A program made the position numbers and the translations under genes. This document shows positions 35,636 to 46,199 of a stretch of 64,000 bases of DNA, piece after piece. Numbering within the stretch: the stretch's first letter is position 1; each line of letters begins with the position of its first letter. A model generated the notes under the pieces. That model was not told the origin of the DNA. It searched no databases and was given only the letters and a program-made list of their open reading frames with translations. Origin of the DNA: Leptasterias polaris (Eukaryota; Echinodermata; Asteroidea; Forcipulatida; Asteriidae); contig JAZGTN010000085.1 of the NCBI GenBank assembly GCA_037783415.1, positions 3,033,501-3,097,500 on the forward strand, written 5' to 3'.

Positions 35636-36013
35636 TTAAAGGGACACGTTGCCTTGCCTTGGATCGTTGCCTTGAAACCGTTTGTTATAAAATGCATATG
35701 GTTAGAAAGATGTTCTAAAAATAGAATATATTGATCCACACAAATATGCCTTGAAATTGCGTGGTTTTACTTTTACTTTGCGAACTAACACGGTCCGCCA
35801 TTTTGTGGAGTCAAAAATTTGACTCCACATAATTGCGTGCCATGTTAGTTCACGATGTAAAAGGAAAACCACGCAATTTCGAGGCATATTTGTATGGATA
35901 ATTGTATTCTACTTTTAAAACATCTTACTATAACCATATGCATTTTATAACAAACGGTTTCAAACGCTTTTCATAGACCAACTCGCCCGATCCAAGGCAA
36001 CGTGTCCCTTTAA
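35636..36013. mobile_element. Palindromic MITE flanked by TTAA
   Basis: TTAA at 35636-35639 and at 36010-36013 bound a 370-bp element that starts AGGGACACGTTGCCTTG and ends with its reverse complement. The two halves are largely complementary along their length, meeting around gtggagtcaaaaatttgact. A TTAA target with short inverted ends is the mark of piggyBac-type insertion. There is no transposase here, so it is non-autonomous. Confidence 0.75.
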
Positions 36014-36022
36014 GAACAAAAA

Positions 36023-36181
36023 GTAGCTAAGCATAAACAATTATGCTTACCATAATAAGGTTGCCAGCCAAAAACCTTGTCACATTGACCATCTGTTTCT
36101 GGTCATGCTCAATGTTGGTGATCAGAAAAATTAATTGCTAAGCAATATTTTCTGCATCACCTCTATGAAATTGGGTCCAGT
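36023..36181. mobile_element. MITE of the GGGCCCAATTTCAT family, 5' truncated
   Basis: Holds agctaagcataaacaatt, cttaccataataaggttgcc, ttgctaagcaatatttt and the end ctctatgaaattgggtcc. The left end is missing, and the piggyBac-like MITE lies directly upstream. Confidence 0.55.
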
Positions 36182-36334
36182 TTCCTTTCGTGTGTTCTAG
36201 TTCTTGTTTATGTTCTGTGTCTGCCCGTCCATCTCCAGGCATCTCGCCGATAGTTCGGTTCAAGAAAATGGTCAACAATCATTTCCCATCAAGTGGATGT
36301 TTTTCACCGCTGGCTTGTTCATATTGAAGAGGAG

Positions 36335-36705
36335 GGTATACCTTGGGTAATTACTCCAAAAAATAATGATCATAAAATGTTACTTGATAAAGAGCACTAG
36401 AGAGCTGTTGATGCTATACAACATTGTCAGAAACTACACCCTTTGAAGTAATGTAGCTTTAGAGAAAAAAAAATATATATATTTCACCCACAAATTTGAA
36501 TCTGGGCGAGACCTGCCATGAAGGCTTTCTCAGGCATCTGAAGGCACACAATTCTACGCAACAAGGACGGTTTTTGTCTTTCATTATTTTCTTGCAACTT
36601 CGATAACCAATATTGAGCCCAAATTGTCACAGGTTTATTGTATGCATTTGCTGGGATACACCAAGTGAGGATACTGGTCTTTGACAATGACCAAACTCTT
36701 TCCTA
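36335..36705. mobile_element. MITE of the AGGCACTG/TTAA family, diverged
   Basis: Has the family order: gtaattactcc, gagagctgttgatg, cattgtcagaaac, aagtaatgtag, caggcatctgaaggcacac, ttcttgcaacttcgat, cacaggttta, acaccaagtgaggatactgg, ctttgacaatgaccaaa. The terminal bases are eroded and TTAA is not clear. Confidence 0.65.
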
Positions 36706-36951
36706 ACTTGTATTCTCACATTAATTTATTAAAATACGGGTTCGGAATTAAGCTTGTTAATTGCAGGGTTACACGATCTGATTCATACAAACAAGTCACT
36801 CTAAATTAGCATGGCACATATTGCCTCAATCCGGAAAGTTAAGTAAATAACGCAACTTAGTGTATATGTTACAATGGCACAAACATAGGGCCTGTGTATA
36901 AAGCCTTTATTTTATGGTAACAACGTTTTTTCCCTTTGTACTATACATTTC

Positions 36952-37084
36952 TTAAATTTCTACCAAAAAGATACTGGCAGACGGCTTGGCTTCCCTCAGG
37001 TCTTTCATTGTTCCAAATGGAACATAAATTTCCTCAACGACATCAGTTTGGTTGTAAACGTTCATGCAAAATGACCAATAACCC
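36952..37084 (-). CDS. Possible 3'-terminal exon, unknown protein
   Basis: After a minus-strand acceptor (AATTTTAAGTAG), a frame of about 43 codons runs to TAA at 36952. It includes YWSFCMNVYNQTDVVEEIY and VPFGTMKDLREAKPSASIF, which are protein-like in composition. An AATAAA polyadenylation signal follows at 36906-36911, 41 nt past the stop. I do not recognise the family. It could be the last exon of a minus-strand gene that also includes the exon-like segments at 38700 and 46696, but nothing links them directly. Confidence 0.35.
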
Positions 37085-37174
37085 CTACTTAAAATTCATA
37101 ACTCGAATTGTTCTTTTGGCTACTTGCCCCTTTTGTATCGTGTTTATGGGTAAGAAAATGTTATTTGATGCTTA

Positions 37175-38690
37175 GTATATCATGGATATTGTCGTATTAT
37201 CACTTGCATATAGTTTCGTTACTGTTTATGCAGAAATTTGTGTCTATTTTCAAGGGGTTTTGAGAGTACATGTGCATGTTTATTTGGCTACTGTTCATTA
37301 CATTGTTTCATTGCATAGAAATGATTCTAGATTTGTATTTCATTTCGTCTAGGCTAAATAGAGTCGAAGTAGTCATTAAGTGATCAGGGTTGAATGCTGG
37401 AAGTTTTATCAGCTGGTCTAAGGCTTGAACGGTGAGGATTATTTTATGTTATTGTTATTATTATGTCATATATTTGTATGATGATTAAGGACTACACAGT
37501 GTGTTTTATAAATGATTGGAGAAGTCATAGTGATTAAGATGATTGCAGAAACCGTAGGTTCAATGCAGACATTTATTTCTGTTTAAGGGAACTGTTTGTA
37601 TACGTTGAGTTTGTATAGGGAACTTAACTTCAAACTGACTATATGCTAGGTGCATTATGGATATACAGTTCTTGAGTATAGTATGTTTCGATCATACCTT
37701 CATTATTGTTACTTATCAAAATGGTAATTTGTTTTCTGTTATTTATCTTGTTACAGTTTTCACGGTGATTGAGACACTTAATAAACCAAGATTCTTTGAG
37801 TGCTCATAGTGCGCTACATCGCGGGGGATAAGAAGAAAAAGAAGAAGTATTAAAAAGTAAGAACAAAAACCGGAACAAAAACAAGAGGTGTTCCGAACAC
37901 CTAAAAAATTGACCCAAATTTGATAACAATTCTGAATTAGGCAGAACCCCTTATGAAAGTTTTTAGCCTATTTTCTCGAGTTCCCAAAATAACAATATTT
38001 CCTAAACTACAGCTGAAGTTCACTAAAACAGCATAAGAAGGCCTACTGCATCATGCAAGAGCATAACATATTACCCCAACCCAAACCCACTCTTGCCTAA
38101 ACTCCAATATCATTAAAAAAAACTCAAAATCGAACAACAGAAAGCTCATTCTTAACGGAGGTCAGCACAAACATGTGGCTTTCTTGTTTGGCGTTTTCCA
38201 GTGATCTTTACATATGTTCTTATGTCCCCCATTATGAGAGAGAAAGAGAAAAAAGAATTGTCTGTTCTCTAGTATAATTAAACCAAAGCTGCCTCAAGGG
38301 AACTCAGCTGAAGCAGACAAGCATGAGAAACCCCCGTTAGAAGACAGCTAAGTGATAATGAATGAATGCCGACGGTGGATAAAGAAGAAAGTTAAAAGAA
38401 AACAGCTGGCTGTATTTCACGGTGACTTGAAGAGAGTGACCAGCACTGATTGATTGCACGGTTATCAACCTTCCACAGTGAGAAATGAGTATCAAGTGTC
38501 CTCAAGAATGGGCGAAATTAAAAAAGGAGGAAGAAAGATCGTGAACTTGTGCGACAGAATTCCGTCTGCGACCGTGCCAGCCCATCATTAGTTGGGAAGT
38601 CACGGCAATGCCACAAGAAGGAAATGCCGACGCTCGACTGAATACAACGGAAACAGCTGGAAGCTTCAAAAGGGAGGGTAAAATATCAAT
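37175..38690. other. Intergenic or intronic DNA, no gene seen
   Basis: AT-rich and without structured repeats apart from A-rich stretches near 37840-37900. I see no exon with good splice sites. If the minus-strand exons on either side belong together, this would be an intron. Confidence 0.4.
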
Positions 38691-38699
38691 AAAGCCTAC

Positions 38700-38767
38700 T
38701 TGGAAAAGTGCGTCCATCTCATCCACTGTAGTTTTCATGACCGATGTAAAGCCCTTTAAAATGTCAC
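38700..38767 (-). CDS. Possible internal exon (68 nt), unknown protein
   Basis: The acceptor TATTAAACTTTCAG is strong. The donor CCAA-GTAGGC is weak. The frame between reads GDILKGFTSVMKTTVDEMD followed by ALFQ. The same frame stays open for 109 codons in total, extending past both splice sites, so the exon limits are a guess. No family recognised. Confidence 0.22.
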
Positions 38768-38845
38768 CTGAAAGTTTAATACAATGTAACTCATAATTTG
38801 AAGAAGCAACAGTGGTCTGCTTCAAAATCACCCATACCCAAACCC

Positions 38846-38925
38846 CCTACTCTAAACCCTAACCCAGACCTTTTCCTTAAACCCTAACCCTAAACCTAAC
38901 CCCAACACTAAACTAACCATAAACC
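38846..38925 (+). repeat. Degenerate telomere-like CCCTAA tract
   Basis: Contains ctaaaccctaaccc, aaaccctaaccctaaaccta and accccaacactaaactaacc. The core CCCTAA matches the metazoan telomere repeat TTAGGG read from the other strand. It is short and decayed, so it is interstitial, not a chromosome end. Confidence 0.6.
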
Positions 38926-39059
38926 TCACTTGCTTTCAAAACTGTTGCTCAACTAATTAAATTTCAAACCACCAGAGGAATTCATTAAAACGTCTGAGTC
39001 AGTTACTCAGGTTTAATCATGAATTTTATGAAGGGTACTTGACACTTCTTAACATGACG

Positions 39060-39360
39060 CAGTTCTCGTAGAGCTTTATCACACCCTAACGGGCGTCTCG
39101 GTTATGCAGAGCTGTGCTTGATATAAAGTTTACAAGGTGTTGCGGCGCAGTCTGCAGCCAACTATGCCAGAAACACCAGGGTAAACCCTTTCTCTTTAAC
39201 GGTATGTCTCACATGATTCCTTTACGGGCATTACTACACAGCAGACGGGGGCCTAGGGCTTAACTTCCGATCCGAAGGACGAAGCAATAGCGGTTAAATG
39301 TCAGTTGCTCAATGACACTAGTGTCAGGAGTGGGATACGAATCCACACTCTGATGACACC
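39060..39360 (-). mobile_element. tRNA-derived SINE, minus strand
   Basis: Reading on the minus strand: a B-box-like GGATTCGTATCCC (39325-39340 region), then CTGACACTAGTGTCATTGAGC and a body ending in gccctaacgggc-type sequence. It sits directly against the MITE that starts at 39361. The same SINE-MITE order occurs at 55670-56056. Confidence 0.5.
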
Positions 39361-39550
39361 AGGGCCCAATTACATGGAGCTGTTTAAGCAGAAAACAATG
39401 CTCAAAATGTCCAGCTAAGTAAAAACAAGCAGGATACCAGCTACAAATTTTACGTGTAAAATGGTATGATGGCTGGTGACCTTATTCTGGTAAGCATAAT
39501 TTTGTTGTGCTTACCATTTTTGTGCTTAAGCAGCTCTGTGAAATTGGGTC
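39361..39550. mobile_element. MITE of the GGGCCCAATTTCAT family
   Basis: Starts agggcccaattacatggagc and ends ctctgtgaaattgggtc. The internal phrases gctggtgaccttattctgg and tgcttaagcagctc are typical of the family. Confidence 0.6.
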
Positions 39551-40038
39551 AAGAACTCAAGCCAGGTGCACTAGACCGCTCGAACACGACACTTTACACT
39601 GCCCAACTGATCTTCACATCTGTACAGTATAAAGGGAAATATCTTTAGTAAACTCGAACACAACAGTTATCTGAAGCGTTTGCCAATGTACAATCGTCAT
39701 TTCGGACTTGTCTATATTTCTGCTCTATTTTTGCTCTGTCCGGCAGGCATATACTGAAACAGTAATTACTAACGTGTTATTCTAAGTTAAAACAACAAGT
39801 GATGCACATAGGCCTACATCCTTTTACCCAAGTGAAGCGCAGATGTTCTCTACGATAACGGTATTCTTACCCTGGAGATTCCTCCCATTGAAATTCATGT
39901 TTTGTAAAGAGCTACTTGTGATTCATTTTTCAATCAGATTGCAATATTTATCAGACGGTCTTCAGTCGGTGTAATATTGCTTATTCCATCGAGAATTCCG
40001 GATAGTGTGTCATATTGCACACTTGGAATTTTGTTATA

Positions 40039-40167
40039 TTAACGGCGAACAACGACCTGAGCTTCAATTTCTGTTGTCCCCGGTCGTAAAACACTTATGG
40101 AAAGATCTGCTATGGGTGGTTGAGAATTACGAATTGAATTTTGAATTTGTATAAGATCAGTAAATTG
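40039..40167 (-). CDS. Possible terminal exon or coding relic
   Basis: A 43-codon frame including QFTDLIQIQNSIRNSQPPI and ADLSISVLRPGTTEIEAQ ends at TAA. The composition is protein-like. An acceptor AAATCAG precedes it, but that acceptor lies only about 10 bp from the edge of the MITE at 40179, so the original upstream context is lost. No good polyadenylation signal follows. Confidence 0.2.
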   Translation of the reverse strand, partial: QFTDLIQIQNSIRNSQPPIADLSISVLRPGTTEIEAQVVVRR

Positions 40168-40178
40168 CTGATTTGAGC

Positions 40179-40530
40179 TTAAAGGGCGGGTGTATACTAG
40201 ATAATAACTCCAAAAATTGATGACCGTTAAAACCTTATAGGTAAAGAGCACAGCAGAGCTGTTGATATTATAAAACATTGTTACAAGCGACCCCTTTGAA
40301 GTAATCTAGTTTTTGAGAAATATGGAGCTTTTGCACCCCAACATTTTAATCTGAAAAAGGCTTCAGGCATGAAGCCTTTCTCAGGCATCTGAGATTTATT
40401 AATTTATTGTTAATTTATTGTAACTTCGATGATCAATTGAGCCCAATTTTCCACAGGTTGGATATTTTATGCTTGTTATGTTGGAAATACCAAGTGAGGA
40501 TACTGGTCTTTGACAATGACCAAACGTATA
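40179..40530. mobile_element. MITE of the AGGCACTG/TTAA family, diverged
   Basis: TTAA at 40179-40182, then agggcgggtgtatac, gagctgttgatattat, ttgaagtaatctagtttttg, an internal hairpin aggcttcaggcatgaagcct, and gaggatactggtctttgaca. The right terminus is eroded. Confidence 0.65.
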
Positions 40531-41019
40531 ACCTGCCTGTTATCTTTTCAGCAAAGACGCTATGGCTTCCTGCCCTATTAAAGTGTCGTTTTCTTTATGA
40601 AGTGTTATGATTGTAACACAAAAGGTTTCGACCCCAAAGCTGGCATATACGATTGTGTGTAATTTTACCTCACATCACAAATGCTATCCAGATAGGCGTG
40701 TCTTATGACAGAAACGTAACATTATTCAGAAAAGAACCACATACAGTCCTTGAAGAACGTAAAGGCCAAGTTCAAAAATAAACTTTTCTTGCATAAATTA
40801 TTAAAGAAAAACTTGCTGAAATGCAATTGATATGGACTACTGGCTATCGTGGGGCCAGTTTGGTCACACACGCTGGGCGTGGCTTACGGTGGAATTACGC
40901 CACACATACAAACAGGATAATCCTAACGATATATTTTTTTATGAAACGTTTCTTGAATGAGAAATGGAACGAATTTACTCATCCGAAAACCAATCATTTA
41001 TCTCTCGGGTGTGCATAAC

Positions 41020-41345
41020 AAGTGGTAAGAGTAAAAATAAAAATTCACATATTTGCACACAACGTATGGTATAAAGTTGGGCATGGTGGGAAATTCCCCT
41101 TGAAATAGTTTCGCTTGAAATTCTATAGTTTTTGAGAAATGAGCAAAACAACTAGATTTAATCTCGCAAGCATAACAAAACTCAATGTTAGAAAACAGTG
41201 AAAGCATTTAAGGGTTCGTCCACTTTTTTTCTCATGACTACAATGACCAATTGAGCTGAAACGTTCACAGGTTTGTTATTACATATGTGTTGTTGGGTCA
41301 CATCAAGTGTGGAAACTGCTGGTCTTTGACAATTACCAACTTGAC
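41020..41345. mobile_element. MITE of the TTAA family, second subfamily
   Basis: Carries the subfamily phrases ggtataaagttgggcatggt, ccttgaaatagtttcgcttg, gagaaatgagcaaaac, caatgaccaattgagctgaa, cacaggtttgttattaca and catcaagtgtggaaactgct. The same set occurs at 47266 and 53790. Confidence 0.6.
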
Positions 41346-41381
41346 ACGTGTGCTTTTATGCAGGTTTCTTGAAAACTACAG

Positions 41382-41528
41382 GATCCATCATTCAAAGTTG
41401 TTTTTTCTGCATTGCGTGGACCAAAAATAAATGATGGACATTGGCTATGTGAATCAGAGAGTAAACTGTTCGACCGCATGAGCGGCCACGTTCCCGGAAT
41501 GAATATCTTCGTTTGCACGGTTGAATAA
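41382..41528 (+). CDS. Possible 3'-terminal exon on the plus strand
   Basis: After an acceptor (gaaaactacag), a 48-codon frame plus stop contains VVFSALRGPKINDGHW, then LCESESKLFDRMSGH and VPGMNIFVCTVE. Codon composition looks natural, and an AATAAA overlaps the stop codon. The acceptor's pyrimidine tract is weak and the MITE ends only 37 bp upstream. I do not recognise the protein. Confidence 0.25.
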   Translation, partial: DPSFKVVFSALRGPKINDGHWLCESESKLFDRMSGHVPGMNIFVCTVE

Positions 41529-41607
41529 ACCAGTTGCAGAAAATTATTTCAATCATTTCATGTTTAGAATTTCGTAGATTTAATTTCTTTCTCTCCCAAA
41601 ATCAAGG

Positions 41608-41880
41608 TACGTGTTTCATTTTTGGGGACACGCGATTGCTTTTAAAAAAGAAAACATTTGACTCGTTATTAAATAAAGAGAATCATAATTCGGTTCAATA
41701 ACGTCCACTGGGGATAGTGCGTGTTTCAGTTTTGGAAACATGCGATTGCTTTTAAAAACAAAACATTTGACTCGGTGTAAAATTCAGACCGTATACTCGG
41801 TTCAACAACGTCGATTAGTTACCAGAATTGGTGCATATTTTCATATTTTGGACACACTGCTATGTAAAAACAAAACACTA
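41608..41880. repeat. Three diverged tandem copies, about 112 bp
   Basis: The phrases gcgattgctttt, aaacatttgactcg and cggttcaataacgtc recur at a spacing near 112, with a third, weaker copy from 41832. No coding potential. Confidence 0.65.
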
Positions 41881-42800
41881 GTTAGGCCCTGATGAAATTC
41901 AACATGCCATCACAAGTCTGCAGTGTGTCATTGGTGCCGTTCGCTTTCACTTTCATTACTTTTAGAAAAAATGAACACATCACGTTTCCTTCTAGTGAAA
42001 AAAGAAACATGAATAGTTGGTAACATCTTGTTCCCACTTACAGTTGACAATAATTTTGTTCCTTATACCCTAATTGTTATACCTTAAACGTTGAAAACGA
42101 AACTGGCTCCTGGTTCGCTATTCATGTGTTATTACAAACTGTGGCACCCCTCTCCACTCTCATATACAGTAATTGTCAAAACTGTCCTGACCCCATTTAT
42201 GAGGGTAAATGTATAGCAACAGTGAACATGGATTTGGCTCCCTATACATCAGTTAAAACAGTCAACCGGGAACAAGGAACTCACTGTCATTAACATACAC
42301 TAAAACTTGATTACCGTGAACCTTCATTCACCATCCCCAAAGTCACGAGCCAGGATGTCTCATAACCATATCGAATCTACAACCCTAAAGCAAAAAGTAT
42401 AAGCATTTGTTGAGGGCATAATGTAACCGGTCTATCATTCATGTACTGATCAAGAATCCTGTCGAAACATTCTCGGTCCATCTCGGTAATTTTTCAGACT
42501 GTCTCACAGCACCTCATATAAATCCACCCTCGTTATAGCATTATGTATTTAAATCAGCAGACGTCTTCATCCTTTGGGAGATTGTCATCGTTTGTAGAAG
42601 ATGCGTGGAAACTGCCGTGAAAGCATCTTGGTCTATGTAGACCTGAGCACTTAACCTTGAATAATTATTGCAAATTGAAGTATACCCATTGCATTTCAAC
42701 GTATAGAGGGACGGTCAGTTCAATGATTACACATTACAGGATTGCAATGTCTGTTTTGAAGATGAAAGCTCACAGAGGTTGCTGTTTGTATGATTTGTTA
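41881..42800. other. Unremarkable non-coding DNA
   Basis: No repeat structure, exon or RNA gene that I can support. Confidence 0.4.
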
Positions 42801-42829
42801 AATCCATGGAATGGTTCGGGTTTACTCCG

Positions 42830-44375
42830 GTTAATACCAAAGAAGGGTGGAAGTTAACACCAAGGAAGGGTACTATATATTGGCCTACTCTGGTCAACAC
42901 ATGGGAGTGTATAAGGGCCTTCTACGGTCAACACATGACGAGGTATGGTTTAACCTGGTAACACCATGGAATGATACAAGGTTAACCTTGGTTAACACCA
43001 CGGAAGGGTATAAGGGTTTACTCTGGTTAACCCCATGGAAGTGTATAAGGGTTTATCCTAAAATAATAACACCATAGAAAGGTATAAGGGTTTATCCTAG
43101 TTAACACAATGACAAGGTATACGGGTTTACCCTGATTAACACCATGGAAGGGTAAGTTACCCTGGGTAGCACTATGAAAGGGTATAAGGGTTTACCCTGG
43201 TTAATACCATTGAAGGGTATACGGGTTTACCCTGGTTAACACCATTGCAGGGTATAAAGGTTGATCCTGGTTAACACCAAAGAAGGGTATAATGGTTTAC
43301 CCTGGATAATACCATGGAAGGGTATTCGGGTTTACCCCGGTTAACATTAAGGAAAGCTATTAAGGTTTACCCTGGTTAAACACCATGGACATGTATTAGG
43401 GTTTACCCTGGTTAACACCATGGATATGTAAAAGGGTTTGCCCTGGTTAACACCATGGAAGGGTATATCTATATAAGGGTATACCCTGGTTAATACCATG
43501 GAATGGTATATCTATATAAGGGTATACCCTGGTTTATACCATGGAAGGGTATATCTATATAAGGGTATACCCTGGTTTATACCATGGAAGGGTATATCTA
43601 TATAAGGGTATACCCTGGTTTATACCATGGAAGGGTATATCTATATAAGGGTTTGCCCTGGTTAACACCATGGAAGGGTATATCTATATAAGGGTATACC
43701 CTGGTTAATACCATGGAATGGTATATCTATATAAGGGTATACCCTGGTTTATACCATGGAAGGGTATATCTATATAAGGGTATACCCTGGTTTATACCAT
43801 GGAAGGGTATATCTATATAAGGGTATACCCTGGTTTATACCATGGAAGGGTATATCTATATAAGGGTATACCCTGGTTTATACCATGGAAGGGTATATCT
43901 ATATAAGGGTTTGCCCTGGTTAACACCATGGAAGGGTATATCTATATAAGGGTATACCCTGGTTTATACCATGGAAGGGTATATCTATATAAGGGTATAC
44001 CCTGGTTTATACCATGGAAGGGTATATCTATATAAGGGTTTGCCCTGGTTAACACCATGGAAGGGTATATCTATATAAGGGTATACCCTGGTTTATACCA
44101 TGGAATGGTATATCTATATAAGGGTATACCCTGGTTAATACCATGGAATGGTATATCTATATAAGGGTATACCCTGGTTTATACCATGGAAGGGTATATC
44201 TATATAAGGGTATACCCTGGTTAATACCATGGAATGGTATATCTATATAAGGGTATACCCTGGTTTATACCATGGAAGGGTATATCTATATAAGGGTATA
44301 CCCTGGTTTATACCATGGAAGGGTATATCTATATAAGGGTATACCCTGGTTTATATCATGGAATGGTAAATCTAT
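42830..44375. repeat. Minisatellite of the GGGTTTACCCTGGTTAACACC family, 35 then 43 bp
   Basis: The left part (to about 43440) is diverged 35-bp units of the type gggtataagggtttaccctg plus gttaacaccatgg. The right part is almost uniform 43-bp units with an added tatatctatataag stretch. Units are rich in self-complementary words: GGGTATACCC, CCATGG, GGTATACC. Variants with gtttgccctggttaacacc recur inside the uniform part, which suggests multi-unit duplication. Confidence 0.92.
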
Positions 44376-44882
44376 GAGTGCGTTCGATTAGCTTCCCCGT
44401 GTAAACTAAAACTTACACGAAAGCGTTCGATTAGCCATCACGTGATACTCGTGTCTGCCCCGGGTGTAAGCCACCACAACCCCAGCTCGCGAGCGGGTGG
44501 ATGCCCAGGTGTAATGACGCATCATACCAAGATGGCGGGGACAAGTTGAATTTGACGTGAGAACAAAAGTACAAAATACACTCGATTTATCGTCATGAAA
44601 CAATTATGAGAAATGGAAAGGAAACGTACTTCAGGAAAACAAACAGATGGTGACTGTGTGCAAGTTATTTTATATTTTATAATTAAATTGTGTCGTTACG
44701 GACATCGTCATTTTCCAAGTGAGCAGACGACGGAGCTTACACTTTTGTACGTCCTGCCGCTATGCAAAAACGTTTGACCTTAATTTTCCCAGAGTGCCAA
44801 GCAAAAACACCACAGCGTTCGATTAGCCTCGTTGCGTGGCTAACACGAGTGTAAATCCACGGTACACTAATCGAACGCACCC
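44376..44882. mobile_element. MITE, PIF/Harbinger-like (507 bp) inside the minisatellite
   Basis: Inverted ends G(A/G)GTGCGTTCGATTAG (16 bp, one mismatch) and a 3-bp duplication TAT at 44373-44375 and 44883-44885. The empty site can be read from neighbouring units (tctatataaggg), which confirms the duplication. The word cgttcgattagcc is repeated internally at about 44424 and 44816. A 3-bp duplication and this end type fit PIF/Harbinger, though the usual target is TWA. The 65-codon ORF inside is not a transposase. Confidence 0.75.
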
Positions 44883-44975
44883 TATATAAGGGTATACCCT
44901 ATACCATGGAAGGGTATATCTATATAAGGGTATACCCTGGTTAACAACATGGAAATGTATAAGGATTTACCCTTG
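44883..44975. repeat. Right remnant of the 43-bp minisatellite
   Basis: Continues ctatataagggtatacccta, ccatggaagggtatatctat and ccctggttaacaacatgg after the MITE, then fades out. It shows that the MITE split a longer array. Confidence 0.85.
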
Positions 44976-45248
44976 TTACAGGATTTTAAGATCTGCTGTT
45001 TTGAAAAAGAAAGCTGCTCAAAACAGTCATTCAATTTTACTTTATAAGCGAGCGGTTTTCCCTGGCGTCGTGCGATGCATATACAGAAAACCATTCAATT
45101 TAACAATCCACCCGAACAGCATTCAATGTGCATCACCTTTTCGCAGATATCTCCAGTTGCGCCTACTCTGCTTTAATGCCGATTTCAAATAGCTAAAATG
45201 AAATGCTTTATAAGTTTAATAGGTGAGGGTTTTTTCTTTTTTCTTTTA

Positions 45249-45286
45249 GCCTTTGAAAAGACTCTGCTAGGGTCGAAACGTCAGGC
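45249..45286 (+). other. Hammerhead-like motif (relic)
   Basis: The outer stem GCCT (45249-45252) pairs with AGGC (45283-45286). The inner stem GACTC (45260-45264) pairs with GGGTC (45270-45274) around TGCTA. GAA, then A-CG-T and C precede the outer stem, matching the GAA / N15.1-N16.1 / H17 layout of a hammerhead with a one-pair stem III. The other core strand reads TTGAAAA where CTGANGA is required, so it should be inactive. Such motifs are known at the ends of Penelope-like retroelements. Confidence 0.4.
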
Positions 45287-45865
45287 CATTAACAATTTTT
45301 TGAATATAAATGCAATATAAATTCGCATACCTCAAAGTGAAATTGAGTGACGGTTTTAACTGAAGAGGCAAATTGCTTTAATGCAAATGCATGAAAGTGA
45401 ATTAGAATTGGACGATCAGAGTTGGACATTGTTGTTGGCTGAGTGATGATTTCGTTCCTGCCCTTCGCCTCCGTGCAGCTCAGTTCGACCGGAGCTTTGC
45501 ATGTGGATTGAGTTTTCAATCCCAATTTGATTGCGTGGGTTTCCGCCCTCCTTGTAGTTTTCCACCCACATCTAAATACGATACTTTCTTAATCGTCCCT
45601 CTTCTTTACACAGGGACCACAGTTCGCTGTGATAGTCACTTTTGAAGGTCACTTGGCTTCATTACAACAAAGATATCATTTTTCAGTTGATCGACAGTGG
45701 TCTAGTTGTTCTCATCGTTTGATGACAGTTTTTTTAAATACTTTTGTACCTCCTTGAAAGCTCCTGTTCAACTTTAATTTATTGTATGGCTAAATATCTA
45801 TAAAATTAATAAACAAATTTAACATAACAACCAGTAAACTTGTGTTGTGTTGTGTTGTCATTTTA
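45287..45865. other. Non-coding DNA between two relic motifs
   Basis: No supported gene. It could be the remnant of one element bounded by the two hammerhead-like motifs, but no reverse-transcriptase-like frame is visible. Confidence 0.35.
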
Positions 45866-45904
45866 GCCTTCAAGTAAGAATCTGCTAGGTTCGAAACGTC
45901 AGGC
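45866..45904 (+). other. Second hammerhead-like motif (relic)
   Basis: Same layout as the motif 617 bp upstream. GCCT pairs with AGGC, and GAATC (45878-45882) pairs with GGTTC (45888-45892) around TGCTA. Relative to the first copy the third inner pair has changed from C-G to A-U, keeping the stem. The core strand reads TCAAGTA, far from CTGANGA. Confidence 0.4.
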
Positions 45905-46044
45905 CATTATCTACTTTTTATTTTTGCATATTTCATTTTAACGCATAAACGATAAAAGACATTATTCGCCGCAGAAGACCCCCGCAGTGTACCATAGGTC
46001 TTTTTGGTTGGTAAGCAGATTTTTACCACAACTAATTATATTTT

Positions 46045-46170
46045 TATGGGATTTGAGGCATTGCATGGTGAGGTATCAATATGTATTTGGTTTGCGGTAA
46101 CAACATGTGTATATTATCTACTTGCTAGGTAGATTTTGTTCTTTGAGAACTTGTCTTGCTTTTTTTATTC
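46045..46170. repeat. Dispersed copy of the 68-bp unit and its flank
   Basis: Begins gggatttgaggcattgcatg, then ggtttgcggtaacaacatgt, ctacttgctaggtagatttt and gagaacttgtcttgct. The last two parts are inverted at about 30190-30240. This is a single dispersed element, not an array. Confidence 0.6.
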
Positions 46171-46199
46171 TACTGCCGCGGAGTAGAATAATAACCATG

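Noticed and set aside
44406..44603. Transposase fragment inside the PIF/Harbinger-like MITE
   Set aside because: Only 65 codons with no recognisable motif. The element is too short to be autonomous.
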